Under the pieces are notes generated by a model that did not search any database, was not told the DNA's origin, and was given only the letters and a program-made list of their open reading frames with translations. Source: Leguminivora glycinivorella (Eukaryota > Arthropoda > Insecta > Lepidoptera > Tortricidae). Taken from it: DNA of 64,000 nucleotides. The position numbers and the translations under genes are program-made. The number at the start of each line of letters is the position of its first letter. Within the stretch, counting starts at the first letter, position 1. Positions 1-8,555 of the stretch are shown here, one piece after another. Location of the stretch: the NCBI RefSeq assembly GCF_023078275.1, contig NC_062980.1:5196401-5260400 (forward strand), written 5' to 3'.

Positions 1-346
1 GCAATTTCGTACAGTCCAGATGGTCAAAGGTTAGAGGGGGGAGTTTCTCTAATTTCCGTGCCACGAATATTGGTATCAGATTTGGATCCGTTGATTTAAG
101 AAGCTGAATAATATCATTTATTTCCCTCTGGCCCTTCCCATCACCTTTTCGTTGAACGTTTCGTCTAGTGCTGGAAACAGATTCGAACAGTAACGTCTTT
201 GACATTTGAATTTCTTCACTCGTGAACGACGTAGCACATAAACGCACTAAACTTTCTTCATCCATTACGGAAAGCTTGTTTTGTATATATGCTAGCATTT
301 CATCGATAACGATGTTACACTTAGTACATTTAACCGTACTCGACAT
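1..346 (-). CDS. Retroelement ORF1-like N-terminal fragment (runs off the window)
   Basis: Read on the - strand, an ATG at 344-346 opens a frame that stays open for 115 codons to the window edge. It begins MSSTVKCTKCNIVIDEMLAY, with a CxxC pair, then an acidic helix-rich stretch (MDEESLVRLC) and a segment ending PIFVARKLEKLPPLTFDHLD. From memory, this N-terminus recurs across many lepidopteran genomes in a repetitive protein family, most likely ORF1 of a CR1/Zenon-like non-LTR retrotransposon; the clade name is uncertain. It lies antisense in the intron before exon 473-641 of the coiled-coil gene, so it is read as an insertion and not as a host gene. No frameshift is seen in the visible part. 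Confidence 0.6.
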   Translation of the reverse strand, partial: MSSTVKCTKCNIVIDEMLAYIQNKLSVMDEESLVRLCATSFTSEEIQMSKTLLFESVSSTRRNVQRKGDGKGQREINDIIQLLKSTDPNLIPIFVARKLEKLPPLTFDHLDCTKL

Positions 347-472
347 TTTTACGACACTCGCGCGCGAGGATCGACGCCATACGTTTATAAATAGATAGAG
401 TATATTATATAGAAACCCTGAAGATGTTTATTATTTTGTTTTCAATTTCTTTTTTCTTTTTTTTTTTACTAG

Positions 473-641
473 GCTCCGTGAAGAAAACATGACATTAACC
501 CACGAGCGACGCGATTACGAGGAAGCGTGCGAGCGACTATGCAGTAGCGAGCAGGCGCTAGCCTTAGCGAAGCGTGAGCGAGACACGGCTCAGCGGCGAG
601 CGACTACTGCCTTAGAGCAAGCTGCTACTTTGGAGGCCGAG
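473..641 (+). CDS. Coiled-coil gene, exon encoding visible residues 1-56
   Basis: The acceptor is a long T-tract ending ACTAG and the donor is GAG|GTAGGA. The exon starts with one base of a split codon and ends in phase 0. It encodes a charged helix (LREENMTLTHERRDYEEACE onward) rich in E, R, Q and A, typical of coiled coil. The first ATG is internal to this frame and is not a likely start, because the frame stays open up to the acceptor. The 3' part is tandemly duplicated just downstream. Confidence 0.7.
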
Positions 642-3600
642 GTAGGACCCTATACCCAAAAACTGCACATACTGTCCCATGAACGTATTATGAGGTAGTG
701 CGAGCGACTATGCGGTAGCGAGCAGGCGCTAGCCTTAGCGAAGCGTGAGCGAGACACGGCTCAGCGGCGAGCGACTACTGCCTTAGAGCAAGCTGCTACT
801 TTGGAGGCCGAGGTAGGACCCTATACCCAAAAACTATAATACTACACATGTAGATTTATTATTACGCGGAAATGTGCGAGCAAGGCTGGTCTTAACGCGA
901 CTAATACGAGACAAAATCTGCGTCATAAGAAACCTTTGAAAACTTTTGAATTATAGAAAAACACGGCTGTTACATTAATATAATAACTATACAGATATAA
1001 CTACTTCTTCAAAACATCGTCTATTGCAAAATATTACACCAAGGTTCCTTTCTTACGTATACACATTGTTTTATTACAGAAACTAACCCTACAAGAGTTG
1101 CTAAGCAAGTCCAAGGAAGAATGCCACCGCATCAACGAGATGTACGCATCACGACAAGCTTCTCTTCTAGAACAGAACGAGCTACTAAAGAGGGAGAGAG
1201 CAGAGCTGGCAACCAGACTTCAAGACCAGGAGGATCTAGTGCAACAAATGCTGAAAGAGAAGGTATGTCAGTCTGTCTCATACTAAGGCAGGATAGCTTC
1301 TCTTTTGTACGAGCCAGGGTTTGCAAGGATGCTATCGTAGCGAGATGTACGCGTCACGCCAAGCTTCCCTTCTAGAACAGAACAAGTTGCTAAAGAGGGA
1401 GAGAGCAGAGCTGGCTCTCTTTCATTATTTATTGCACTAAACTTCAAGGTCTGGAAAATCTAGTGCAACAAATGCTGAAAGAGAAGGTATATCTGTCTGT
1501 CTGTCATAGAAGGATAACTTCCCATTTGTACGAGCAAGGGTTCGAAAGAGTGTTACTCAACTTTCTCATCTAGAACAAAACAAATTGCTAAATCGTGAAA
1601 TCATCATTAATTTAAAAACCAGGTTCTTATCGCTGGAGTAACAGCAGTTACAAAGATTTATTTCTTTGTCAGATTGCTTTTAAGTCAGCATTTTAGAAAG
1701 AATAATTCAAAATTTTGTACAAAATCATCCCAAGGAAAAGGCAAAATACATCTCAAATCGAAGTATCGAAGTAGAATTTCGGCACATTATCAAAATATAA
1801 ATATATAACTTTTCAGGTGATCCTAGAGATGGAACTGAAGGATGTCCTGAACCGCTCTAACCAGACACAGCTCCGTCTCGATCGCTCCATCGATGTCAGC
1901 TACACCGAGGACCAGATGCTGACCGCTCTCGACAGCCTCAACGTGGACAGCCGGTTCTCCCCAGGTACCTGTACTCAATATTTATGTACTAATGTTTAAA
2001 TATTGATTTAAAGTAAAGGTAAAGTCAACTACAAAGAGATGTATCCATTTTTTCACTACAAGACTAAGGTGAAAAAGTGGATACATCTATTCGAAAACAA
2101 ATGGAACATTTAAAAAAAATATGTTACATTTATCAAGCGGGCAAGCATGGTAGCGCGATAAAGCGTAACACGTCTGGCCGTCCTCTTCGCACTATTTGTA
2201 AATGCCATAGGGGCTATAAGGTTTATCACTCTAGTGTGTTACGCCCGCAGGGATCTGCTTTGGAGGTCATTCATGCTACTTCTTTCTATCTTGTCTTATC
2301 AATTTCATAGTAGACGTTAAAAGTCAAAGAAACATTCAAAATTAGAACTGACTGACTGAAATTTAACCCTTTTGATTAAATTCTTCTTTGACTTTTCACA
2401 TCCCCTCTGTCTGTTCTTGCTAATTGTAACCATGCTTGCTTATTCATTCTGTTTACCTCAATAGATAATCATGTGTTAGAAGAAGAAGCTTTCATTAAAG
2501 CGCTTAAAGACCAAGAGCTCGGTCGCGCCTCCAACCTATCGCTCTTCGACGAGATTCGACTCAGCTTTTGCAATATAACCAGAACCCCTGACGCCTCTGG
2601 CAACGTGTCCAAATCACAACTATTCGAATTCAATGATAGCAACAACTTAGACACGTCGAATACAGGCACTCAAACTGACGAACTTAAGGAAATAACTAAT
2701 AATAACGAATGTGACTGCACTAAAACATGTTTCCAATGTGAAAAGCTACAAAATGATTTAGTTAATGTGCAAAATGATTTAAAAACGGCTAATAACAATG
2801 TGTCACTCATGCAAACAGAACTCATTGAGTGCGAAAAAGATTTCAAGGAATTACAAAAGCGACTTGATATTAAAATCGATAAAATGACCTCTGAAACACA
2901 AACAGATGACCCAATATGTAGTAATTGTAAGGAGAAAACGATAGAATGTAATAATTTGAAGGACTCGCGTGCTAAATTAAGAATAGACCTTAAGAAGACT
3001 CAACATAAGGGTTCAAACACAGAAAAGGAGTTGATTAAAGCTCAGTTAAGCTTGAAAACGTTACAGAATTACATAGACAATTTGAAAGTCGATCTCTGTG
3101 ACGTTGGTACACAGATAAATTATAGTGATGTTCCATTGCAAATTGTAACTCTTGATAACAATAACATTGAAGCTTGCGATGACTGCACAAAGCAATGCTT
3201 AAACTGTGACAAACTACAAGAATACACAGCTAAATTAGAATACGACATAGCGCAAGCAAATACCAATGTAGCTAACATGCAACTGGACTTAGATACATAC
3301 GAAAACACATTGAATGGCTTACAAAATTATTTAGACGAAGGCGTGAACAGGAATGACTTTTTAGAGACAATGTCGCAGAATTTACAAGCCAAGCTGGAAG
3401 TGTTGGAAACAGCTTGTATCGCTCAGAAGGAGAAAATTGAGAGTATGACATGTGAGATGTCGTGTATCGAAAGCCAGACTGACTATGGTAATTTCAGACT
3501 TATCGGTATAAGTAGAGGTGTATTTTATGTAGTTGTGTTGTCCTTAATTCATATGTCATTCATTTAGTTTGTAGTACTGTGACGTCATTAATGTTGGTTA

Positions 3601-5915
3601 TGGTTTATTTAATAGTGGTCTCACATCGGGCGGTTATGAATGTTATATAACAGTCAGTGTGGGAGCACCATAATAAGATGTTTCCCCATTTGTCTCGCTT
3701 CATTATCATCCAATAGGAATGATTTAGTCCAATTCGTATCACATGGGAACAAATGGGTATACACCCTCACGATAATATCTCTTTCGTAGCTATCTATCTC
3801 TATCGCTCTTGCGTATTGGCGCGACAGAGCCAGACTACATTTCTGCGGCGTTTCGTGTCGCAGAAATACCATTCGGCTACGGGGCTTGATCAGTCTGAAT
3901 AGTTGGCAGCAGAAATAACTATGGTGAAAAATATTATAGACAACATGTTTAAAGTTTAGAAGTAATTTTGGGCAGATTGTTAGTTATTTCTGTTGCAGGC
4001 TCTTACAAATTAGATCATCATTTCATTATTTAGTAGTTATAAATGTTATAATCCATATTATTTAAATAGATAAAGTTATGTAATAGTATGTAGTTATATA
4101 TTATTTATGATAAGTAACTTTAGTTATAGATAAATGTACCTCATAGTCTGTATCTTAAGTTTAGTAATTTAACTAAAAATCTCAAGTGTTTCCAACCAAA
4201 TTTTAGAAAACACAATTTCAGGCTCTCCCACATCTAGCGTCTCGCGAGAACTGTATGGCAAAGCCGTCGACGCGACGTCTTTTTCCATACAGGTGGCCCG
4301 ACGCTACGCTCGCGGGACGCTAGATGTGGGGGAGGCCTTTTCGTTATTTCGACTGTTCGTTATTTATCAAATTTAAAGCGAAGGGTAGTTCATCCCGCAG
4401 GCGACAAACTGGCAATTGTTTAGATTTATGTATTTGTATAAGTCGATTTACACAGTTCTACTGTAGTTTATTAAAGTAGTATAATCTTGGTACAAATGTC
4501 TATTAGTATAGAATGAACAACATATTCATGTAAAATGATTATATTTCAGACGTGGCGTCAGTTGGCACGCAGGCGGAGGTGCCGTGCGCGGCGTGCGAGA
4601 CAAGGACGGCTGTCGCGCCGCAGCGCAGTATAAGGAGACTTTTGTGGTGAGAAAATGTATTTATTATAGCAGCTATTTTCATAACCAAAAATATCTAAGG
4701 GACCGGCCACATTAGAGCGTCGCGTGTCTCGGGGCGCGCAACGGACGTCCGCGCCACGCCACCTGAGTGTAATTAAAAAAACGTCTCCTCAGTGCCGCCG
4801 CCACGCCACCTGGGGCGCGTCTTACGTCCTTCCTATACAAAATGTACTGAGGAGACGTTTTTTTAATTACACTCAGGTGGCGTGGCGCGGACGTCCGTTG
4901 CGCGCCCCGAGACACGCGACGCTTAAGTGGGAACGCTGGCTAAGAAGTATAAATAAATAAAAAGTTCTTTTTCGGAATAATTTTAGGGAGTCCCCTAGCT
5001 GGTGCATTTTGACACTTTCAACATATAGCAACTACCTTCAACTTATCACAAGCGCCTTAGGTTATGTTATACTCAATTATCTCTGAAAGTGCTAACATAC
5101 GCCCGCACCGCACCAAAGTCATCCACATACTATCCTGTAAGTAAGAGCGAGAATAAGTTATTGTGTTTCTCGCTCTAATTTCTTAAAAGAAATTTCAGTC
5201 GCGGTATGGTGCGGCAGGTTGTTAGCTACTTTTCTGTAAAAATACTGCAAATCAGCCACACACAAATGAGGTTGGATGGCTTCACCACTCTGTGAATGCG
5301 GAGAGGGAGAATAGACTAGTGTCAAAACAGTAATTAAATAATATGTTACGCGTGAGGGCACAAGCTCTAGTCTCCACACTAGCCTAATACGGGTTAAGGA
5401 CTTCGCATACACCTTATAAAATAGGAATATAAATGGGCATTTCACAGAGCGTTTAATTTTTTTTTTATTTCGGTGGCAACAGTTTTACATGAATCCTGTA
5501 AGAGTCACATGAAATTCTGTCAATTTAAATAGAAGTCGCGGATTTCTACCAGAAACAAAAAAACTCATGCTACGCTTACGGGGTTCGGGTACTAATGCTG
5601 CCACCGAAATCAAAAAAGTTGAAACGCTCTGAGAAATGTCCAAATACAAAAATAAAATCTAATTTTTATACTGCTTTAAACACAGCTCCAAAGCAAAGCC
5701 TTCTCTACTCCACAGTCTCTAATTCCAGGGAGTCCCTCAAATGCCTGTTCCAAGCCTTCGCCGTGCTCTGCTTCATATTCGCGCTCTCCTCACTGTATGG
5801 AGTCACGCGTCGGCGCGGCTGCGGCGAGCGAGAGCTGCCGTGGAGGTGGCTCGATGCGCAGGAGTTCATGGATCTGTTGCTGAGGATAGAGTATGTTGCT
5901 GATGTGCCCATGTGA
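473..5915 (+). CDS. Coiled-coil, TQT-repeat, tail-anchored protein (3' six exons)
   Basis: Six exons join in phase: 473-641, 1080-1262, 1817-1964, 2465-3487, 4550-4646 and 5729-5915, each with AG before and GT after. Exon 1 starts one base into a codon, so more exons lie upstream. The visible part is 601 residues. Residues 1-166 are charged coiled coil. SLFDEI at 192-197 resembles the Spindly-type motif of dynein adaptors. Residues 230-525 hold five TQT-like motifs (T235, T311, T382, S503, T514), several next to Cys pairs, with coiled coil between them. About 20 hydrophobic residues (543-563) form one membrane helix, leaving a tail of about 38 residues. TQT is the core of LC8 dynein light-chain ligands. 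Inference: a membrane-anchored dynein/LC8-binding scaffold. I do not recognise the family, so no symbol is given. An AATAAA follows the stop closely. Confidence 0.75.
528..835 (+). repeat. Tandem duplication of exon 3' end (offset 171 bp)
   Basis: Bases 528-664 recur at 699-835 with only a base or so changed (TGCAGTAGCG becomes TGCGGTAGCG). Both copies include the exon 3' end, the GTAGGA donor and about 22 bases of intron. The second copy begins right after an AG at 697-698 and keeps the exon's reading phase. It may be a cryptic extra exon behind a 57-base intron, or a non-functional recent duplication. Confidence 0.85.
1080..1262 (+). CDS. Coiled-coil gene, exon encoding visible residues 57-117
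   Basis: The acceptor is TTTTATTACAG and the donor AAG|GTATGT; the exon is 183 bases, phase 0 to phase 0. It encodes KLTLQELLSKSKEECHRINE and then a continuous heptad-like run ending LVQQMLKEK. There is no stop and no proline. A decayed partial copy lies immediately downstream. Confidence 0.75.
1341..1487 (+). pseudogene. Decayed partial copy of the 1080-1262 exon
   Basis: From CGAGATGTACGCGTCACGCC the sequence follows the exon above, breaks at a short AT-rich insertion (about 1413-1440), resumes at CTTCAAGGTCTGGAAAATCT and ends with a donor-like GAGAAGGTAT. Differences are scattered, so this copy is older than the 699-835 duplication. The acceptor is missing and the frame is broken by the insertion. 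Confidence 0.75.
1817..1964 (+). CDS. Coiled-coil gene, exon encoding visible residues 118-166
   Basis: The acceptor is AACTTTTCAG and the donor CCCAG|GTACCT; the exon is 148 bases, entering in phase 0 and leaving one base. It encodes VILEMELKDVLNRSNQTQLR, then a less helical linker with SYTEDQM and SRFSP that ends the N-terminal coiled coil. The split codon rejoins with exon 2465-3487. Confidence 0.75.
2037..2088. repeat. Short inverted repeat in intron
   Basis: AGATGTATCCATTTTTTCAC and its near-complement GTGAAAAAGTGGATACATCT face each other across about 12 bases, making a hairpin of about 20 paired bases. It is probably a minimal MITE or a foldback remnant. Confidence 0.6.
2137..2260 (+). 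mobile_element. Diverged MITE (GCGCGATAAA / GGCCGTCC family)
   Basis: It shares GTAGCGCGATAAAGCGTAAC, CTGGCCGTCC and GCACTATTTGTAAATGC with better copies at 28756-29031 and 39713-39828. This copy is diverged and has lost clear terminal symmetry. Confidence 0.5.
2465..3487 (+). CDS. Coiled-coil gene, large exon with TQT/Cys/coiled-coil modules
   Basis: The acceptor is TTTACCTCAATAG and the donor GACTATG|GTAATT; the exon is 1023 bases with split codons at both ends that match its neighbours. It encodes visible residues 167-507. SLFDEI lies near the start. Three units follow, each with a TQT-like motif, a Cys cluster and 40-60 residues of coiled coil: TQTD (2668) then CDCTKTCFQC; TQTDD (2896) then CSNC; TQIN (3109) then CDDCTKQCLNC. 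A fourth motif, SQTD (3472), follows CEMSC at the exon end. Units 1 and 3 align best, for example CEKLQNDL with CDKLQEYT and LMQTELIE with NMQLDLDT. This implies internal duplication. Codon use is AT-rich, unlike the GC-richer flanking exons. The frame continues past the donor, but the phase match to exon 4550 favours splicing. Confidence 0.78.
4221..4337. mobile_element. MITE with imperfect terminal inverted repeats
   Basis: The left end GGCTCTCCCACATCTAGCGT is mirrored by ACGCTAGATGTGGGGGAGGC at the right, with an inner pair around CTGTATGGC / GCCATACAG-like sequence. A relative lies at 45144-45260. It sits in the intron between exons 2465-3487 and 4550-4646. Confidence 0.75.
4550..4646 (+). 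CDS. Coiled-coil gene, short GC-rich exon with GTQAE and CxxC
   Basis: The acceptor is ATATTTCAG and the strong donor TTTGTG|GTGAGA. Taking two bases from the previous exon, it reads DVASVGTQAEVPCAACETRT and then AVAPQRSIRRLL, leaving TG. It repeats the TQ motif plus CxxC seen three times in the large exon, which supports it being part of the same gene. Without splicing the frame would stop at 4648-4650. The leftover TG joins the G at 5729 to make a Trp codon. Confidence 0.68.
4711..4926. mobile_element. Long palindromic MITE
   Basis: Arms of about 80 bases (from GCGTCGCGTGTCTCGGGGCG leftward, mirrored at the right end) are almost perfect complements around a spacer of about 50 bases. ORFs read from both strands here are products of the palindrome. 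Confidence 0.85.
5729..5915 (+). CDS. Coiled-coil gene, terminal exon with membrane anchor
   Basis: The acceptor TCTCTAATTCCAG has a rich pyrimidine tract, and the exon enters one base into a codon, matching the donor at 4646. It encodes ESLKCLFQAFAVLCFIFALS, a hydrophobic helix with one Lys at its cytoplasmic edge, then SLYGVTRRRGCGERELPWRW and a helix-prone tail ending LRIEYVADVPM. The stop is 5913-5915. A single C-terminal helix with about 38 residues beyond it is a tail-anchor layout; its Cys is 31 residues from the end and Pro is penultimate, faintly like KASH tails. The KASH reading is conjecture. The upstream in-frame ATG at 5595 could be a separate short gene, but the splice phase and the relic at 6081 argue for this exon. 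Confidence 0.65.
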
Positions 5916-5941
5916 GCTGTAATGTGTAAAACAGGCTAGGT

Positions 5942-5947
5942 AATAAA
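5942..5947 (+). terminator. Poly(A) signal AATAAA of the coiled-coil gene
   Basis: AATAAA begins 27 bases after the TGA of the terminal exon, a short but plausible 3' UTR. Confidence 0.5.
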
Positions 5948-5956
5948 TTGGCAAAA

Positions 5957-6049
5957 ACTGTCGATTTTGATCATTGAAATAGTGACCTTGACATAAAAAA
6001 AATATATATATTCAAATTCCCACGCACGGATCCGTGTCTAAGCACACGA
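5957..6049 (-). mobile_element. Partial copy of the piggyBac-like MITE at 57823-57930
   Basis: TTTTGATCATTGAAATAGTG, ACCTTGACAT and CACGCACGGATCCGTGTCTA all recur in reverse orientation in the complete copy. The outer CCCCTCGTATGC ends are lost here. Confidence 0.65.
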
Positions 6050-6080
6050 GACTAAAAATTAATAAAGAAAATAAAATTTC

Positions 6081-6149
6081 CTCAAATGCCTGTTCCAGTT
6101 TTTCGCCGTTTTATGCTTCATTTTCATTCTCTTCTTTCTATGGAGTCAT
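6081..6149 (+). pseudogene. Relic copy of the membrane-anchor exon
   Basis: CTCAAATGCCTGTTCCAG and CTTCATTTTCATTCTCTTC followed by TATGGAGTCA match the start of exon 5729-5915 with many substitutions. It covers only the membrane-helix part, and the tail is absent. It lies 160 bases after the functional stop, so it is a decayed tandem duplication. Confidence 0.7.
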
Positions 6150-6913
6150 ATAGGCAAAGACAGCAAGCATTTGTAGGTATATAATTTAGGGAGCAAGTAC
6201 AGTCCATTTTTCATAATGTAACCCTAATATAGCGTTCCATATTATTTTAGCTCGACCTCTTTTGCGACCTATATTTTTCTAGTGACCACGAATCTTCCTA
6301 ATAGTTTTATAAAAGAGAAACTGTAAGCTGAGTCATTTGTCAATAGAACTTATTCTCCCTGATAGTTCTGATTATCTTACTATTATCTTTCTGCTTGATA
6401 ATAATTCATTATAATTTGGCGTGGCATCTTTGTCAGGCGACAATTGTAGGCGGATTTATCCGTCATACAAGTCAAGCATTTTAAATTGACAAAGTTGGTT
6501 TGCCAGAGTATAAAGTAGGGTCGAAACTATGTACTATATTGCTAAAGGTATATAATGATGATCTGACATCAAAACAGCTTAATGTTCAAAACATCTGAAT
6601 ATTATAAGATTCATAAAAATAGTCTTAGATTTAGTATTAATTAAAATAATGAAACATTAATTGCAATACGACTGTTCCTAATAACATTTTATACAATGAT
6701 AATAATTAATATACCCCAGGAGGGATCATACCGATTTTGATTTAATTTAAATATTTCGAATAATTAGTTTTATCCAAGTCCAATGACATAGTGAAATAAA
6801 ATATGTATGTGGACATCAAACCATAAGGTCTGTTAAGAAAGAGATTCACGGAATAAAATGGAAACGCTGATACTTCTCTTTCCGTACAGAGTTTACCTTT
6901 AGTTATATTTGTG
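6150..6913. other. AT-rich intergenic tract, nothing recognised
   Basis: There is no long ORF, no clear repeat and no splice-consistent exon. Sequence is simple AT-rich intergenic DNA. Confidence 0.5.
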
Positions 6914-7039
6914 ACATTATCTGGGTAAAGAGACCTTATTGTCGATGGCGCTCACGGCGTTATGAGCGATGTTCGTGTACAAATACGACGCCGCGGGACG
7001 TAAGCGCCATCGAAAATAAGGTCCCTTTACCCAGATAAC
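6914..7039. mobile_element. Palindromic MITE
   Basis: ACATTATCTGGGTAAAGAGA and ACCTTATTGTCGATGGCGCT on the left are mirrored by GCGCCATCGAAAATAAGGTC and CCTTTACCCAGATAACG on the right. The spacer is about 40 bases. Confidence 0.8.
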
Positions 7040-7081
7040 GTCGTATCTTAATTATTTTAAAATTTGACTTTTAATAATTTA

Positions 7082-7145
7082 TCTCGAATGTATCTTGATT
7101 TTATGTTTGTGACAACACAAACATAAAATCAAGATACATTCGAGA
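7082..7145. repeat. Perfect 29-30 bp inverted repeat
   Basis: TCTCGAATGTATCTTGATTT starts one arm, and the exact complement ends with AAATCAAGATACATTCGAGA. Only a few bases separate the arms, so the region would form a long hairpin. Confidence 0.85.
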
Positions 7146-7755
7146 ATACATGCATACAAATGCATGATTTATTTTAATTTTGCATGCCTCTTGTAAAATA
7201 AGATTATTTATCGAGGCAATTATCTACTAATATTTTCTTATATTGTTTTATATGTTTGTTTTTAATTACTTCATCTATATAGGTATCTATTCTGTTTATT
7301 CAAAATCTCAAAAGTATGTCTCAAATCCCGTAATTGACTTAGATAAAGATGTAGCTGTGATAAATCTGTGCCAGTAAATATAGAATGCAACAAAATTGAC
7401 CACTTTTTGAACAATACATTTATTAAAAATGCAATTTTAGCATTATGGTCTGAGATTGGTAAATACATAGTTTTATTTAGCATTAATCTTAGTTTAGGAA
7501 AAACTGCCAAATATGTAACGCGAAGAATTTAAGCTTAATATTGAATTTATAATATTAATTTGAAATTAAGAATTAGCATATGTAACCTCTAAAATTATCT
7601 GAAATCCAAAAATATCCGTTTATAACTTTACACTCGAATAGATTTCCACAAAAACTTGATTGACAGTATTTTAATGCCTACCTTTATTTCTCATATAACT
7701 ATGTTGTATAACTTATTTACATAATTATATAAGAAACTAAGACTAAACTTAAAAG

Positions 7756-8040
7756 CTAGCTAATGTCTAAAATAGGCCCTTGAGGCATTGTACCAAGGAT
7801 ACTGGCGACATTTCCTCGCTGTATCGCAATGCTGATACGTTGTGCGAGGAAGTCGCCAGCTCTTCGGTCACCAGTTACCTCAACCAGACGCTTCGCGATT
7901 TCTGTGAACAACTTGTTCGCGCTGGGGCCCCATGGACCTAGAGTTTCTACACCAAAGGGTACAAAAAGGTATTCTTTGCCAAGACTTTTGTATTTATTAC
8001 GTTTTAAAATTTCGGCACTTTCTGCATTTGCATGAATCAA
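7756..8040 (-). pseudogene. C-terminal fragment of an R2-like retroelement endonuclease ORF
   Basis: On the - strand it encodes FGVETLGPWGPSANKLFTEI, then GDRRAGDFLAQRISIAIQRG and NVASILGTMPQGP before a stop. The same order (VETLGPW, GDPRAGSFLGQRIGIAIQRG, NVASLMGTLPQG) closes the large retroelement ORF at 57146, so this is a diverged relative truncated at its 5' side. In both, the segment follows a PD-(D/E)xK-type domain in the full protein. The upstream part of this copy does not align. Confidence 0.8.
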
Positions 8041-8435
8041 TCATAAATTATTATTTTCAATAACAGAAAAATCCATAAAAGTTTTTCAATCATACCTATA
8101 TTGTTCCATAATAATTCTGAAATTATAAGGGCATTTATAACTGCATTTATTTTGACTAGACTAGGTTTTATATTTTAAGACAATGTAACCAGAGTTGTGC
8201 AATTGTATACCTTTCCAATTTTATATTATATTCATTCACACATTGCAATTTTAAAATAGCTATTTTAAAGTTACAATGTATACAACGAAGTATCTATGTA
8301 ACATTATAATTAGTCATTTTCATATTTTAATAAACGATTTAATAAATAATACACATTTTGTTTTATTTTTTAGATAGTTACGAACTCATTATTTTACTCG
8401 TTAAAACGTCTTAGTTAAAAGATGGCGCTATTCTG

Positions 8436-8555
8436 TTCACATTATCCGATCCGATACCGGATGTAGGACCGATATCCCATACATTTAAGCCGCTATCTTT
8501 GATTTTTGCCTTTGAAATCCGTCCTACATCCGATATCGGATCGGATAATGCGAAA
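8436..8555. mobile_element. MITE, ATTATCCGATCCGAT family, copy 1
   Basis: CACATTATCCGATCCGATAC at the left is mirrored by ATCGGATCGGATAATGCG at the right, with an inner ATCTTTGATTTTTGCC. The same family is at 18301-18406 in the other internal orientation. Confidence 0.8.

Noticed and set aside
4648..4650. TGA as the true end of the coiled-coil protein
   Set aside because: A strong GTGAGA donor overlaps it and joining to 5729 keeps frame; kept only as an alternative ending.
4712..4960. Overlapping ORFs on both strands
   Set aside because: Products of a perfect palindrome; each strand reads the same sequence.
5595..5728. In-frame ATG and 45 codons upstream of the membrane-anchor exon as a separate small gene
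   Set aside because: The acceptor at 5728/5729 has a strong pyrimidine tract, its phase matches the donor at 4646, and the relic at 6081 starts near that boundary.
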